A stretch of DNA of 64,000 bases, taken from the NCBI RefSeq assembly GCF_016862815.1, contig NZ_BONR01000001.1, positions 911,305-975,304 on the forward strand. The letters run 5' to 3'. Positions 7,383 through 16,908 of the stretch are shown one piece after another (within the stretch, counting starts at the first letter, position 1; every line of letters starts with the position of its first letter). The DNA comes from Demequina activiva (lineage in GTDB: Bacteria; Actinomycetota; Actinomycetes; Actinomycetales; Demequinaceae). A program made the position numbers and the translations under genes. The notes below the pieces were generated by a model. That model saw only the letters and a program-made list of their open reading frames with translations, made no database searches and was not told the origin of the DNA.

Positions 7383-9857
7383 TCAGAAGTTCTGCTTGAC
7401 CGGCTTGGCACCCCAGATGCGGTCCATGTAGTCCACCATCGAGCGGTCCGAGCTGAAGAAGCCCGAGCGCGCCACGTTGAGGATCGCGGAGCGGCTCCAC
7501 GCCTCGAAGTCGCCGTAGTACGCCTCGACACGGTCCTGCGCGTCCACGTACGAGCGGAAGTCCGCGAGCGCCATGAAGCGGTCCTCGCCCAGCAGCGCGG
7601 CGATCACCGGCTCGTGGAGCGTGCGGTCCCCACCGGAGAAGGCGCCGGAGGAGATCAGGTCGATGGCGGCCTTGAGGTCCGGGTCCGAGGCGTAGACGGC
7701 CTCCGGGCTGTAGCCGCTGGCCTCGAGGTCCGCGACCTCGGGCTCGGACATGCCGAACAGGAAGAAGTTCTCGTCGCCCACCAGCTCCCGGATCTCGACG
7801 TTCGCGCCGTCATCGGTGCCGATGGTCAGCGCGCCGTTGAGCGCGAACTTCATGTTGCCCGTGCCGGAGGCCTCCTTGCCCGCGAGGGAGATCTGCTCGG
7901 ACAGGTCCGCGGCGGGGATGAGCTTCTCCGCCAGCGTGACGTTGTAGTTGGCGGGGAAGGCGACCTTGAGACGGCCCTCGAGGGACGCATCGGCGTTGAT
8001 CGTGGAGCCCACCGCGTTGATGAGCGCGATGATCTGCTTGGCCAGCGCGTAGCCGGGAGCGGCCTTGGCGCCAAAGACGAACGTGCGCGGGGTGACGCTC
8101 TCCAACGGCAGCGCCCCCGAGCCGATGCGCTGGTACAGCGAGACGATGTGCAGCAGCTTGAGCGTCTGGCGCTTGTACTCATGCAGGCGCTTGACCATCG
8201 CGTCCACCATGGCGTCGCCAGCGATCTCGATGCCGTCCCGCTCCTTGAGCACGCGCGCGAACTCGACCTTGTTGGCGGCCTTGATGTCGCGGAAGCGGCG
8301 GCGGAACTCGGCGTCCTCCGCGAGCGGCTCCAGGCGCGACAGCTGCGACAGGTCCTTGATCCAGCCGTCGCCGATCGCCTCCGTGACGAGGCCGGACATG
8401 GACGGGTTGGCGATGCGCACGAAGCGTCGAGGCGTCACGCCGTTGGTGACGTTGGTGAACTTCTCCGGCCACAGCTGTGCGAAGTCGCTCAGCACCTTGT
8501 CGCGCAGCAGCTCGGAGTGCAGCGCGGCCACGCCGTTGACCTTGAAGCCGGCCACGGTCGCCAGGTGCGCCATGCGGACGGCCCGCACGGGGTGCTCCGC
8601 GATGATCGACATGTGCCGCACCTTGAGCTCGTCGCCTGGGTAGGTGTCGCGCAGCTCCTCGAGGAACAGCTCGTTGATGCGATAGATGATCTCGAGGTGG
8701 CGCGGCAGCAGCTTGCCCAGCAGGTCCACGGGCCAGACCTCGAGCGCCTCCGGCAGCAGGGTGTGGCACGTGTAGGCGAACACCTTCTGGGTGACCCCCC
8801 AGGCGTCCTCCCAGGTCCACCCGCGCAGGTCCACCAGCTGGCGCATGAGCTCGGGCACGGCGATCACGGGGTGGGTGTCGTTGAGCTGCCACGTGATGCG
8901 GTCCGGGAGCCGGTGCAGGTCGAAGTCCTGGGGCAGCACGTTGCACAGGAAGTCGGCGATCGAGCAGGCGACGAAGAAGTACTGCTGCTGGAGGCGCAGC
9001 TCCTTGCCCTGCGGCGTGGAGTCCTCGGGATAGAGCACCTTGGAGATGTTCTCCGCGAAGGTCTGGTTCTTGACCGCCTCCTCGTAGCCACCCTCGTTGA
9101 ACACCTGCAGGTTGAACGCCTTGGGCGCCCGCGCGGACCACAGGCGCAGCGTGTTGACGCGGTTGGTGCCGTATCCGGGAACCATGTAGTTGTAGGGCAC
9201 GCCGTTGACCACGGAGGCGGGCACCCAGTCGCGGCGCTTCACGCCGTCCTCGTCGGTGACGTCCTCGACGTGGCCGCCGAAGCCCACGGTCACCGCGTTC
9301 TCGGGGTGCGGGAACTCCCAGGGCGAGCCCAGCGCGAGCCAGGTGTCCGGCTTCTCGACCTGATGACCGTCCACGAAGGCTTGCTTGAAGATGCCGTACT
9401 CGTAGCGGATGCCGTAGCCGATGCAGGGCACGTCCAGCGTGGCGAGCGAGTCGATGAAGCATGCCGCGAGGCGGCCCAGGCCGCCGTTGCCCAGCCCGGG
9501 CTCGATCTCGACCTCGCGCAGATCGTCGAGGCTGATGCCCAGCTGGTCGAGCGACTCGCGAGCGATGCCCTCGAGGTTCGAGGTCAGCAGGTTGTTGTCG
9601 AGCTGGCGGCCCAGCAGGAACTCGGCGGACAGGTACGCGACCACCTTGGCCTGATCGCGGTACTGGTTCCTGAGCGTCTCGAGCCAACCCGTCATGAGGT
9701 AGTGACGGACGGTGCGCGCCAGCGCCATGTACTTGTCGTTGGCGGATGCGCGGTCGAGGTCCACGCCGCGACCGAAGTTCAGCTCGCGCAGGAACTCGCG
9801 GGTGAAGCTCTCGACGGTGTGCTCGCGGGCGGCTACGGGAGGAGTCATGTCGTTCAC
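7383..9857 (-). CDS. glgP: Glycogen/alpha-glucan phosphorylase
   Basis: 824 residues, the usual length of the GT35 family. It releases glucose-1-phosphate from glycogen or maltodextrin with PLP as cofactor. Seen are LGNGGLGRLAACFIDSLATL, RYEYGIFKQ, NDTHPVIAVPELMR, NGVTPRRF and EASGTGNMKFALNGALTIGT, whose Lys carries PLP. The start is GTG at 9857 (NDMTPPVAA), six bases behind TAGCCT, so the mRNA appears leaderless. The gene stands alone and ends 27 bases from the inverted-arm repeat. Confidence 0.97.
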   Translation of the reverse strand: MNDMTPPVAAREHTVESFTREFLRELNFGRGVDLDRASANDKYMALARTVRHYLMTGWLETLRNQYRDQAKVVAYLSAEFLLGRQLDNNLLTSNLEGIARESLDQLGISLDDLREVEIEPGLGNGGLGRLAACFIDSLATLDVPCIGYGIRYEYGIFKQAFVDGHQVEKPDTWLALGSPWEFPHPENAVTVGFGGHVEDVTDEDGVKRRDWVPASVVNGVPYNYMVPGYGTNRVNTLRLWSARAPKAFNLQVFNEGGYEEAVKNQTFAENISKVLYPEDSTPQGKELRLQQQYFFVACSIADFLCNVLPQDFDLHRLPDRITWQLNDTHPVIAVPELMRQLVDLRGWTWEDAWGVTQKVFAYTCHTLLPEALEVWPVDLLGKLLPRHLEIIYRINELFLEELRDTYPGDELKVRHMSIIAEHPVRAVRMAHLATVAGFKVNGVAALHSELLRDKVLSDFAQLWPEKFTNVTNGVTPRRFVRIANPSMSGLVTEAIGDGWIKDLSQLSRLEPLAEDAEFRRRFRDIKAANKVEFARVLKERDGIEIAGDAMVDAMVKRLHEYKRQTLKLLHIVSLYQRIGSGALPLESVTPRTFVFGAKAAPGYALAKQIIALINAVGSTINADASLEGRLKVAFPANYNVTLAEKLIPAADLSEQISLAGKEASGTGNMKFALNGALTIGTDDGANVEIRELVGDENFFLFGMSEPEVADLEASGYSPEAVYASDPDLKAAIDLISSGAFSGGDRTLHEPVIAALLGEDRFMALADFRSYVDAQDRVEAYYGDFEAWSRSAILNVARSGFFSSDRSMVDYMDRIWGAKPVKQNF

Positions 9858-9869
9858 GACGCCAGGCTA
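9855..9869 (-). promoter_or_regulatory. Leaderless promoter -10 box of glgP
   Basis: TAGCCT (complement of 9864-9869) ends six bases before the GTG start codon of glgP. Confidence 0.6.
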
Positions 9870-9896
9870 GGCGCTCGCGGGCGTCAGTGGTGAGTC

Positions 9897-9940
9897 GGAG
9901 GTCACAGTTTCACCTCCTGGAAACATGCGCACGCGTGCGC
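9897..9940. promoter_or_regulatory. Two dyads upstream of glgP
   Basis: GGAGGT and ACCTCC flank a nine-base centre at 9897-9917, and a perfect 14-bp palindrome GCGCACGCGTGCGC covers 9927-9940. The first could be an operator for glgP; the second abuts the stop of the next minus-strand gene and may instead be a hairpin terminator. Confidence 0.35.
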
Positions 9941-9941
9941 G

Positions 9942-10550
9942 CTACTCCCAGCGGCTGCGCGACACGCCCGGGATGGGGCCCTCCATGCGCCGTCGCTGGC
10001 CCTCCGCGATCACCATCTCGATGCGGTCGGACTCCAGCCGGTGAGAGCGGCCGAGGATCATCAGGCCCACGTACGCCGCACCAGCGCCCACCGCGAGGGA
10101 GCGCGACGCGCTGAACACCGAGCTGTCGATCTCCGGCAGCCGGCACGCCCCGTCGCGCGCGCCCACGCAGCCCATCGCGGAGCCGGCGAAGATCACCACC
10201 GCGCCCGCGACCATGAATCCCACCAATGCGACCACGGACCAGGTGCGGACCCTGCGGGCGAAGGCCGCCCTTCCCGCGAGCGCGCTCACCCCGTCCTCAC
10301 TCAGGAGGAACTCGCGGTTGCTGCGGTGCAGCGACTCGAGCCACCACCGGCACCCCAGCCACACGGCCGCACCGCCTCCGGTCATCGCCATCGCGAGGAG
10401 CAGCGCGCCCGGGTCGTCCCACACGAACAGCTGGCCGCTCGAGAGCACCAGCAGCAGCAGTCCCATGGCCGTCACCCAGATGGCGACGAACCTCAGCAGG
10501 TGCGTGCTGGTGGTGCTCGTGTACGGCGGCGGCGCGCTCGCGGTCTGCAT
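9942..10550 (-). CDS. Hypothetical four-helix membrane protein
   Basis: 202 residues, not recognised. Hydrophobic helices lie at about residues 19-40, 48-65, 104-125 and 150-170. A charged segment falls between helices two and three (ESLHRSNREFLLSEDGVSAL), and the C-terminus is basic. A strong GAGGAG lies nine bases before the ATG at 10550, which fixes the start. It sits between glgP and a glycosyltransferase gene without overlap, so no operon is implied. Confidence 0.7.
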   Translation of the reverse strand: MQTASAPPPYTSTTSTHLLRFVAIWVTAMGLLLLVLSSGQLFVWDDPGALLLAMAMTGGGAAVWLGCRWWLESLHRSNREFLLSEDGVSALAGRAAFARRVRTWSVVALVGFMVAGAVVIFAGSAMGCVGARDGACRLPEIDSSVFSASRSLAVGAGAAYVGLMILGRSHRLESDRIEMVIAEGQRRRMEGPIPGVSRSRWE

Positions 10551-10631
10551 CGACTCCTCCTCGCTTCTGAGCGTAGGCCGGAGCGCTGACATGCCGCCAG
10601 CCGACGGTGACCATCGCCACGGTGGTGGCGT

Positions 10632-10666
10632 GCGCATCGGCCGGGCTGCTGCGACGGCCGATGCGC
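10632..10666. terminator. Hairpin built from two inverted copies of GGCCGATGC
   Basis: GCGCATCGGCCG (10632-10643) and CGGCCGATGCGC (10655-10666) form a perfect 12-bp stem with an 11-base loop. It lies seven bases beyond the stop of the minus-strand glycosyltransferase gene, where a terminator is expected. Each arm contains the 9-mer over-represented across the window. Confidence 0.6.
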
Positions 10667-10672
10667 GGCCGG

Positions 10673-11716
10673 CTACTCCTGGGAGGCCCGTTCTCGTTCG
10701 GGCTCCGGCTCGGCGAGCACGCCGTCGTGCGGCTGCGCCACGGACCGCGGAGCCCACGCGTGCGTCGCGGGCGACGGCGCCGGCCCGTACTGGCGCTCCT
10801 TGAGCCGCTCGAGCATCTGCTCGGTGAGGATGCGGTTGGTCTTCATCAGATCGGACAGCACGCCGAGCGCGAGCGACAGCCCGGCACCCACGAGCATGAT
10901 CGTGCCGAAGATCAGGGACTGCAGGTGGTTGCCATCGTTGCCCGTCGCGCGCAGGATCGCGAAGCGCACGAACGGGATGAGGCCGATCACGCCGAAGATC
11001 GCGGTCAGGGTGGCGAACACGCCCCACGGCCGGTACATGATCGATGCCCTCAGAATGGCCTGCGCGGACTTCGCCATGTGCTCGAACATGGATCCGAACA
11101 GACGCGACTCACGCGTCTTGGCGTTGGTGTCGATGGGGATCGACACGATCGCCAGGCGCTTGTCGCCCGCCTGGATGATGGTCTCCATGGTGTAGCTGAA
11201 CTGCGTGACGATGTTGAGGCGGTACAGCGCATACCGGCTGTAGGCGCGGAAGCCCGACGCGGCATCGGGCAGGCGCGTGCGCGCCGCCTTGTTGACCACC
11301 CAGGATCCGAACCGCTGCATGGTCTTCTTGAACGGGCTGAAGTGCGCGATCGTGTGGGTCTGGCGGTCGCCGATCGCGATATCCGCCTCGCCGCGCAGCA
11401 GCGGCGCGATGAGGTCGCCGATGCGCTCCTGCCGGTACTGGTTGTCGCCGTCGGTGTTGACGACGATGTCCGCGCCCTGCGCCAGGGCGTAGTCCACGCC
11501 GTCCCGGAAGGACTGGGCGAGGCCCATGGTGCGGGCGTGGCTGATCACGTGCGCGCCGTGGCTGCGGGCGATCTCCGCGGTGGCGTCGCTCGAGCCGTCG
11601 TCGATCACCAGCACGTGGAGCTCGTCGACCCCGTCGACGCTGGTGGGGATGGACTCGAGCACGGTGGCGAGCGTCGCCTCCTCATCGAGGCACGGGACTT
11701 GGACGAAGACCTTCAC
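10673..11716 (-). CDS. Family 2 glycosyltransferase with C-terminal membrane helices
   Basis: 347 residues. The GT-A domain begins KVFVQVPCLDEEATLATVL and contains VIDDGSSDATAEIA and the metal-binding DGDNQYR, typical of dolichyl/polyprenyl-phosphate sugar transferases. Two hydrophobic helices follow (WGVFATLTAIFGVIGLIPFV and SLIFGTIMLVGAGLSLALGV, about residues 227-285). It probably transfers a sugar to a polyprenyl carrier or envelope glycan at the inner face of the membrane. The start is the GTG at 11716. The acceptor is not predictable from context. Confidence 0.85.
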   Translation of the reverse strand: MKVFVQVPCLDEEATLATVLESIPTSVDGVDELHVLVIDDGSSDATAEIARSHGAHVISHARTMGLAQSFRDGVDYALAQGADIVVNTDGDNQYRQERIGDLIAPLLRGEADIAIGDRQTHTIAHFSPFKKTMQRFGSWVVNKAARTRLPDAASGFRAYSRYALYRLNIVTQFSYTMETIIQAGDKRLAIVSIPIDTNAKTRESRLFGSMFEHMAKSAQAILRASIMYRPWGVFATLTAIFGVIGLIPFVRFAILRATGNDGNHLQSLIFGTIMLVGAGLSLALGVLSDLMKTNRILTEQMLERLKERQYGPAPSPATHAWAPRSVAQPHDGVLAEPEPERERASQE

Positions 11717-11747
11717 GCCGCCCAGCGTAGTCAGGCGCTGCCAGGAC

Positions 11748-12017
11748 TCAGCGACGCCGCCCCCGCAGCGCGAGCACAGCACCGCCCGCGATCGCGGCCA
11801 GGACCATCGCCCCCACCGCGGCGCCAGCGACCTCGCCGGCGAGCTCGTGGCCGGTGAGCAGCGGCGCGAAGATGCCGCCCAGCGCTCGGGATCCCAGCCA
11901 CGCGCCAACGGCGCCGGCCGCGGCTCCGATCACGGGTCCGGCATTGACCAGCGGGTGCGTCATGGACACGCCCCAGCCCAGCATCACGCCCACCGCCAGG
12001 ATCACGAGCAGCTCCAT
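11748..12017 (-). CDS. Small Gly/Ala-rich membrane protein, possibly GlsB/YeaQ-like
   Basis: 89 residues made of about three glycine-rich hydrophobic helices (LLVILAVGVMLGWG, GPVIGAAAGAVGAWLGSRAL, VAGAAVGAMVLAAIAGGAVL), ending RGRRR. The helix spacing recalls the transglycosylase-associated GlsB/YeaQ/YmgE family, but I cannot confirm that by eye. The ATG at 12017 is preceded by AGGAGG at good spacing. Confidence 0.6.
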   Translation of the reverse strand: MELLVILAVGVMLGWGVSMTHPLVNAGPVIGAAAGAVGAWLGSRALGGIFAPLLTGHELAGEVAGAAVGAMVLAAIAGGAVLALRGRRR

Positions 12018-12129
12018 CGACGCACCTCCTGGGCGACATCGTGGCACAACCGTGGCGCTCAGCAGGCGGGCGCCGCCGGGGTGTCCGAGCCAACCATCGT
12101 GCTCACGTCGGACGCGGGCCGCTCGGCCC

Positions 12130-12558
12130 TCACAGGCGCGCGCGGCTGGAGATCGCCCAGCGCGCGGCGCCGGCGCCCACACCCGCGGCGGGCGCGATCA
12201 AGGCCCCGGCGCCCACCAGGTTGCCCAGCATGAATCCCACCGCCAGGCCCAGCACGGCGAACGCCAGGATGTGAACGTTGTCGTTGGTGGTGGAGCGCAG
12301 CATGAATCCCAGGCCCCAGGCGAGCAGGGGTCCCACGAGGATGAACACGGCGACGATGAGTCCCAGCAGCGCGATGCCGCTCTCGACCAGGCGCCCGCCG
12401 CTGGGCAGGTCGCCGGCAGAGCCTCCCAGCACGGTGACGAACACGATCACGGCGCAGATCACGCCGGCCAGGGCGCAGCCCACGAACACCCACCACGGGG
12501 AGAAGCTGACCTCCCACGTGGGGCGCACCTTGCCGCTGTCAGGATCCCACTGAGCCAT
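12130..12558 (-). CDS. Hypothetical small membrane protein
   Basis: 142 residues, not recognised. A polar start ([20 protein letters not shown]) leads to helices at about residues 22-45, 60-85 and 95-125. Its last stretch ([20 protein letters not shown]) resembles the glycine-rich helix of the neighbouring 89-residue protein, so both may have the same fold. It diverges from gcvP. Confidence 0.65.
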   Translation of the reverse strand: MAQWDPDSGKVRPTWEVSFSPWWVFVGCALAGVICAVIVFVTVLGGSAGDLPSGGRLVESGIALLGLIVAVFILVGPLLAWGLGFMLRSTTNDNVHILAFAVLGLAVGFMLGNLVGAGALIAPAAGVGAGAARWAISSRARL

Positions 12559-12691
12559 GGCCCCAGACTAGGGGCAGCGCGCGGGGGCCTCCCTCGCATC
12601 GTCCGGACACGGCCGGGCGCGACCCTGCGACAGTCCGAACCGCCCTCGCGGCGACTCGCCGGGGGGTGGGCGCTCGCGGAGGGCCCTGCGC

Positions 12692-12742
12692 GGCGCGTCG
12701 AGCCCGGATGGGTTCAAACTGTCGGGTCGAGAGCGACGCGCC
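12692..12742. other. Strong dyad in the gcvP upstream region
   Basis: GGCGCGTCG (12692-12700) pairs perfectly with CGACGCGCC (12734-12742), and an inner CCCGG...TCGGG can pair as well. It lacks the core of the glycine riboswitch. It may be a terminator, operator or RNA element; I cannot tell which. Confidence 0.45.
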
Positions 12743-12788
12743 ACACCGCTCCCTGTCGCCTCCAGGACGTTTGCGACACAATGGGCCA

Positions 12789-15641
12789 GTGACCTCCTTC
12801 GCTGACCGGCACATCGGACCGGACGAGTCCGCCATCTCGACGATGCTGGACGCGGTGGGCCACGCGTCGCTGGCCGTGCTCGCGGAGGCGGCGGTGCCCG
12901 AGTCGATCCGCCAGGACGACGTGCTGGTGCTGCCGGACCCCCTCACGGAGAACGACACCCTGAACGCCCTGCAGTCCTTCGCGCAGCGCAACAAGGTGCA
13001 CATCCAGATGATCGGCCAGGGCTACTACGACACCATCACGCCCATGGTGGTGCGCCGCAACGTGCTCGAGAATCCCGCCTGGTACACCGCATACACGCCC
13101 TATCAGGCGGAGATCTCGCAGGGCCGGCTCGAGGCGATGCTGAACTTCCAGACCATGGTGTCCGACCTCACCGCGCTGCCGGTGGCCGGCGCGTCGCTGC
13201 TGGACGAGGCCACCGCGGTGGCGGAGGCCGTGCTGCTGATGCGGCGCGCCGTGTCCGGCAAAGAAGGCGGCCTCGTGGTGCTCGACGCCGAGTGCCTGCC
13301 GCAGACCATCGCCGTGGTGGAGGCGCACGCCGAGGCGATCGGACTGCGACTCGAGGTGCAGGAGCTCGACGAGGACTGGACCGCGCCCGAGGACCTGGTG
13401 GGCCTCGTGATCCAGCAGCCCGGCGTGACCGGCGTGCTGCGCGAGCCCGAGCCGTTCATCGAGGCCGCGCATGCCGCAGGCGCGCAGGTGACGATCGCGT
13501 GCGACCTGCTCGCGCTCACGATGATCAAGGCCCCCGGCGAGGTGGGAGCGGACATCGCGGTGGGATCGGCGCAGCGCTTTGGCGTGCCGCTGTTCTTCGG
13601 CGGGCCGCATGCCGCCTTCATGTCCGTGCGCGAGGGGCTCGAGCGTCAGCTGCCCGGCCGCCTGGTGGGCGTGAGCGTCGACGCCGCCGGCAAGCGCGCG
13701 TACCGGCTCGCTCTCCAGACCCGCGAGCAGCACATCCGGCGCGACCGCGCCACGTCGAACATCTGCACGGCGCAGGCGCTGCTCGCCATCGTGTCCAGCT
13801 TCTATGCGATCCACCACGGCCCGGACGGGCTGCGCGCGATCGCCCAGCAGGTGCACAACACGGCCGTGACGCTGGCCGATGCGCTCGCGGCGGCTGGCGT
13901 GAGGATCCGCCACGAGCACTTCTTCGACACCGTGGTCGCGGAGGTCCCCGGGGGCGCGGACTCCGTGCTGGCCCGCGCGGCCGCCCAGGGCATCAACCTG
14001 CGTCGCGTGGACGACGACCACGTCGCGATGGCATGCGACGAGGTCACCAGCCTGGACATCCTCGACCACCTGGTGGAGGCGGTCACCGCCGTCAAGCGTC
14101 ACAGCGTCTACACCGCACCCCGCGTCGCGATCCCCCGCTCGCAGCGGCGCACCAGCGACTACCTGACGCACCCGATCTTCCACGAGCACCGCTCGGAGAC
14201 CTCGCTGATGCGCTACATGCGCCGGCTCGCGGACCGCGACCTGGCGCTCGACCGGACCATGATCCCGCTGGGCTCGTGCACCATGAAGCTCAACGCGGCC
14301 GTCGAGATGGCGCCCATCTCGTGGCCGGGCTTCGCGCGGATCCACCCGTTCGCGCCGTCGGACCAGACGGCCGGATACCGCGACATGATCGCTCAGCTCG
14401 AAGGCTGGCTCGCTGACATCACCGGCTACGCCGCCGTGTCCGTGCAGCCCAACTCGGGAGCCCAGGGCGAGTACGCCGGTCTGCTCGCGATTCGCGCGTA
14501 CCACCGAGACCACGGACAGGCCGAGCGCGACGTGTGCCTCATCCCCGCATCGGCCCACGGCACCAACGCTGCGTCCGCGGCGCTGGCCGGGCTGCGCGTG
14601 GTGGTGGTCGCGACCGCCCCCGACGGCGAGGTCGACCTCGCGGACCTGCACGCCAAGCTCGCCGCCCACGAGGGCCGCGTCGCCTGCATGATGATCACCT
14701 ACCCGTCGACGCATGGCGTCTACGAGGAGCACGTGAGCGAGGTGTGCGCCGCGGTCCACGAGGCCGGCGGCCAGGTCTACATCGACGGCGCGAACCTAAA
14801 CGCGCTGGTGGGCATCGCCAAGCCGGGCCACTTTGGCGGCGACGTCTCCCACCTGAACCTCCACAAGACGTTCTGCATCCCGCACGGCGGCGGCGGTCCC
14901 GGCGTGGGGCCGGTGGCGGTGGCAGAGCACCTGGTGCCCTACCTCCCGGCGCTGCGCCAGACCATCCAGCGGCCCGCAGAGCTGCGCCGTCGCGGCGCCC
15001 CCGTGAGCGCCGCGCCGTTCGGCTCCGCCGGCATCCTGCCCATCACCTGGGCGTACATCGCGCTCATGGGACATGAGGGCCTCACCCGCGCGACGGAGAC
15101 GGCAGTGCTCGCGGCCAACTACGTCGCCGCCCGCCTCGCCGACGCGTTCCCGGTGCTGTACCGCGGACCGAACGGCCTGGTGGCGCACGAATGCATCCTC
15201 GACATCCGCCCGCTCGCGAAGTCCACGGGCATCACGGCGGAGGACATCGCGAAGCGACTCATCGACTTCGGCATCCACGCGCCCACCATGTCCTTCCCCG
15301 TCGCGGGCACGCTCATGGTCGAGCCCACGGAGTCCGAGGACCTGTGCGAGATCGACCGGTTCATCGAGGCGATGCTGGTGATCCGCGAGGAGATCGCGGC
15401 GGTCGAGCGCGGCGAGATCGCCGCGGAGGACACGGCGCTGCGGCATGCGCCGCACACGGCCGATGCGGTGGTCAGCGACTCCTGGGATCGCGCCTACTCG
15501 CGCGAGCAGGCGGCGTTCCCTGTGCCGAGCCTGCGCCAGGACAAGTACTGGTCCCCGGTGGCGCGTATCGACAACGTGCACGGCGACCGCAACCTGGTGT
15601 GCGCGTGCCCGCCCGTGGAGGCGTACGCGGAGCAGGGCTGA
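12789..15641 (+). CDS. gcvP: Glycine dehydrogenase (decarboxylating), P protein, single chain
   Basis: 950 residues, the full-length fused form of the P protein. It decarboxylates glycine with PLP and passes the aminomethyl group to the lipoyl arm of GcvH. Seen are [70 protein letters not shown] and [17 protein letters not shown] with the PLP Lys. The GTG at 12789 gives the expected N-terminus and lies six bases behind CACAAT, a leaderless-like arrangement. Its partners gcvT and gcvH lie 16 kb downstream, behind the kinase operon. Confidence 0.97.
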   Translation: MTSFADRHIGPDESAISTMLDAVGHASLAVLAEAAVPESIRQDDVLVLPDPLTENDTLNALQSFAQRNKVHIQMIGQGYYDTITPMVVRRNVLENPAWYTAYTPYQAEISQGRLEAMLNFQTMVSDLTALPVAGASLLDEATAVAEAVLLMRRAVSGKEGGLVVLDAECLPQTIAVVEAHAEAIGLRLEVQELDEDWTAPEDLVGLVIQQPGVTGVLREPEPFIEAAHAAGAQVTIACDLLALTMIKAPGEVGADIAVGSAQRFGVPLFFGGPHAAFMSVREGLERQLPGRLVGVSVDAAGKRAYRLALQTREQHIRRDRATSNICTAQALLAIVSSFYAIHHGPDGLRAIAQQVHNTAVTLADALAAAGVRIRHEHFFDTVVAEVPGGADSVLARAAAQGINLRRVDDDHVAMACDEVTSLDILDHLVEAVTAVKRHSVYTAPRVAIPRSQRRTSDYLTHPIFHEHRSETSLMRYMRRLADRDLALDRTMIPLGSCTMKLNAAVEMAPISWPGFARIHPFAPSDQTAGYRDMIAQLEGWLADITGYAAVSVQPNSGAQGEYAGLLAIRAYHRDHGQAERDVCLIPASAHGTNAASAALAGLRVVVVATAPDGEVDLADLHAKLAAHEGRVACMMITYPSTHGVYEEHVSEVCAAVHEAGGQVYIDGANLNALVGIAKPGHFGGDVSHLNLHKTFCIPHGGGGPGVGPVAVAEHLVPYLPALRQTIQRPAELRRRGAPVSAAPFGSAGILPITWAYIALMGHEGLTRATETAVLAANYVAARLADAFPVLYRGPNGLVAHECILDIRPLAKSTGITAEDIAKRLIDFGIHAPTMSFPVAGTLMVEPTESEDLCEIDRFIEAMLVIREEIAAVERGEIAAEDTALRHAPHTADAVVSDSWDRAYSREQAAFPVPSLRQDKYWSPVARIDNVHGDRNLVCACPPVEAYAEQG

Positions 15642-15681
15642 GTCGCACGGAGTCGACCTGGTCACATCCGTGCCCAGGCTC

Positions 15682-15722
15682 TTCTGAACGCAGGTGGGAC
15701 TCGACTAGAGTGACCTGCGTTC
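15682..15722 (+). promoter_or_regulatory. Promoter with flanking dyad for the kinase operon
   Basis: TAGAGT at 15706-15711 is a good -10 box, with TTCTGA at 15682-15687 as a weak -35. A perfect 10-bp inverted repeat, GAACGCAGGT (15686-15695) and ACCTGCGTTC (15713-15722), brackets the -10 with a 17-bp spacer. A regulator bound there would block the promoter. Confidence 0.5.
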
Positions 15723-15777
15723 CCAGGCCCCACCAGGGGTCTCAACACGGTGGCACGAGTTGACGGGGGGAGGTGTC

Positions 15778-16905
15778 GTGGCTCGACGGCAGTCGCTCAG
15801 CCCGCCGGTGCTCGCGGGCTACACCTACGTACGCCCGTTGGGCTCAGGTGGGTTCTCCGACGTGTTCCTGTTCCAGCAGGAGATGCCGCGCCGGCTCGTG
15901 GCCGTCAAGGTGCTGCTGAGCCGCATCGAGGACGAGGCCGCCGCCCGCGCCCTGGCCGCCGAGGCGGACATCATGGCGAGCCTGAGCGCGCACCCCGCGA
16001 TCCTCACCGTCTACCAGGCCTCGGTCGCGCCGGACGGCCGCCCGTACCTCGTGGTCGAGTACTGCCCGGCGTCGCTCACCAACCGCTATCGCAACGAGCG
16101 CATGGCGGTGCCGGAGGTGCTGTCCATCGGCATCAAGATCTCCGCAGCGGTCGAGGCCGCGCATCGCGCCGGGCTGCTGCACCGCGACATCAAGCCGTCG
16201 AACATCCTCGTCACCTCCTTCGGACAGCCGGTGCTGTCCGACTTCGGCGTGGCGACCGCCGTCGCCAACGGCGAGGAGGAGACCATCGCGATGTCCCCGC
16301 CGTGGAGCGCGCCCGAGGTCGTCGAGCGGCGCACGTCCGGCACCGTCGCGACGGAGGTGTGGGCGCTCGCGGCCACGGTCTACACGCTGCTCGCGCAGCG
16401 CGGGCCGTTCGATGGCGCGGACGGCCGTCGTGGGGACGAGAGCCAGCTGCGTGCGCGCATCGCGCGAGCCAAGTACACGCCCATCGGCCGCTCGGACATC
16501 CCGCCCACCCTGGAGCGTGCGCTGGAGGGTGGCATGCGCAAGCTGCCCGGCGACCGCTACCCCAGCGCGCTCGCGTTCGGGCAGGCCCTGCAGGCGGTCG
16601 AGCAGGAGCTGGGACTTCCCGTGACGCCGCTCGACGTGCCCACCGAGGAGTGGGCCCAGGCGACGGCGAGCGCCCCCAGCCCGGACGGCCCGCGTGCGCC
16701 CGCGCGTTCCACGGTGCCCGTCGAGTCGCGGCGGCTGCGCCGGGACGATGCGGGCGGCAGCAGGGCCGGCACCCGCGCCGGCACCAAGACGCGCCATGAG
16801 GCGGAGGCCAATCGCGTGGGCCGCGGCATCGCGATCGCCGCGCTCGTGGCGGGCGCGGCGGCGATCGGCGTGCTCGTGACCATCCTTCTCGTGGCGGGGC
16901 AGTAG
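15778..16905 (+). CDS. Membrane-anchored Ser/Thr protein kinase without sensor domain
   Basis: 375 residues. The Hanks-type kinase domain spans residues ~14-275 with LGSGGFSDVFLF (P-loop), VAVK (Lys44), LLHRDIKPSN (catalytic Asp137), SDFGVA (Asp155) and SAPEVV. The activation segment carries Thr169 in an acidic stretch (GEEETIAMS), a likely autophosphorylation site. A basic Gly/Arg linker leads to one membrane helix at ~350-372, and the protein ends three residues later, so there is no PASTA or other external sensor. I chose GTG 15778 because GGGGGGAGG precedes it. It heads the operon and lies three bases before the giant gene. Confidence 0.92.
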   Translation: MARRQSLSPPVLAGYTYVRPLGSGGFSDVFLFQQEMPRRLVAVKVLLSRIEDEAAARALAAEADIMASLSAHPAILTVYQASVAPDGRPYLVVEYCPASLTNRYRNERMAVPEVLSIGIKISAAVEAAHRAGLLHRDIKPSNILVTSFGQPVLSDFGVATAVANGEEETIAMSPPWSAPEVVERRTSGTVATEVWALAATVYTLLAQRGPFDGADGRRGDESQLRARIARAKYTPIGRSDIPPTLERALEGGMRKLPGDRYPSALAFGQALQAVEQELGLPVTPLDVPTEEWAQATASAPSPDGPRAPARSTVPVESRRLRRDDAGGSRAGTRAGTKTRHEAEANRVGRGIAIAALVAGAAAIGVLVTILLVAGQ

Positions 16906-16908
16906 GAC

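Noticed and set aside
7614..9893. 759-codon frame antisense to glgP
   Set aside because: Shadow of glgP with no recognisable motif.
12559..12788. Glycine riboswitch ahead of gcvP
   Set aside because: The conserved aptamer core is not present; only a simple dyad is seen.
12714..14759. 681-codon open frame antisense to gcvP
   Set aside because: High GC keeps alternative frames open; the translation is His/Arg/Gly-rich with no domain, and gcvP on the other strand is unmistakable.
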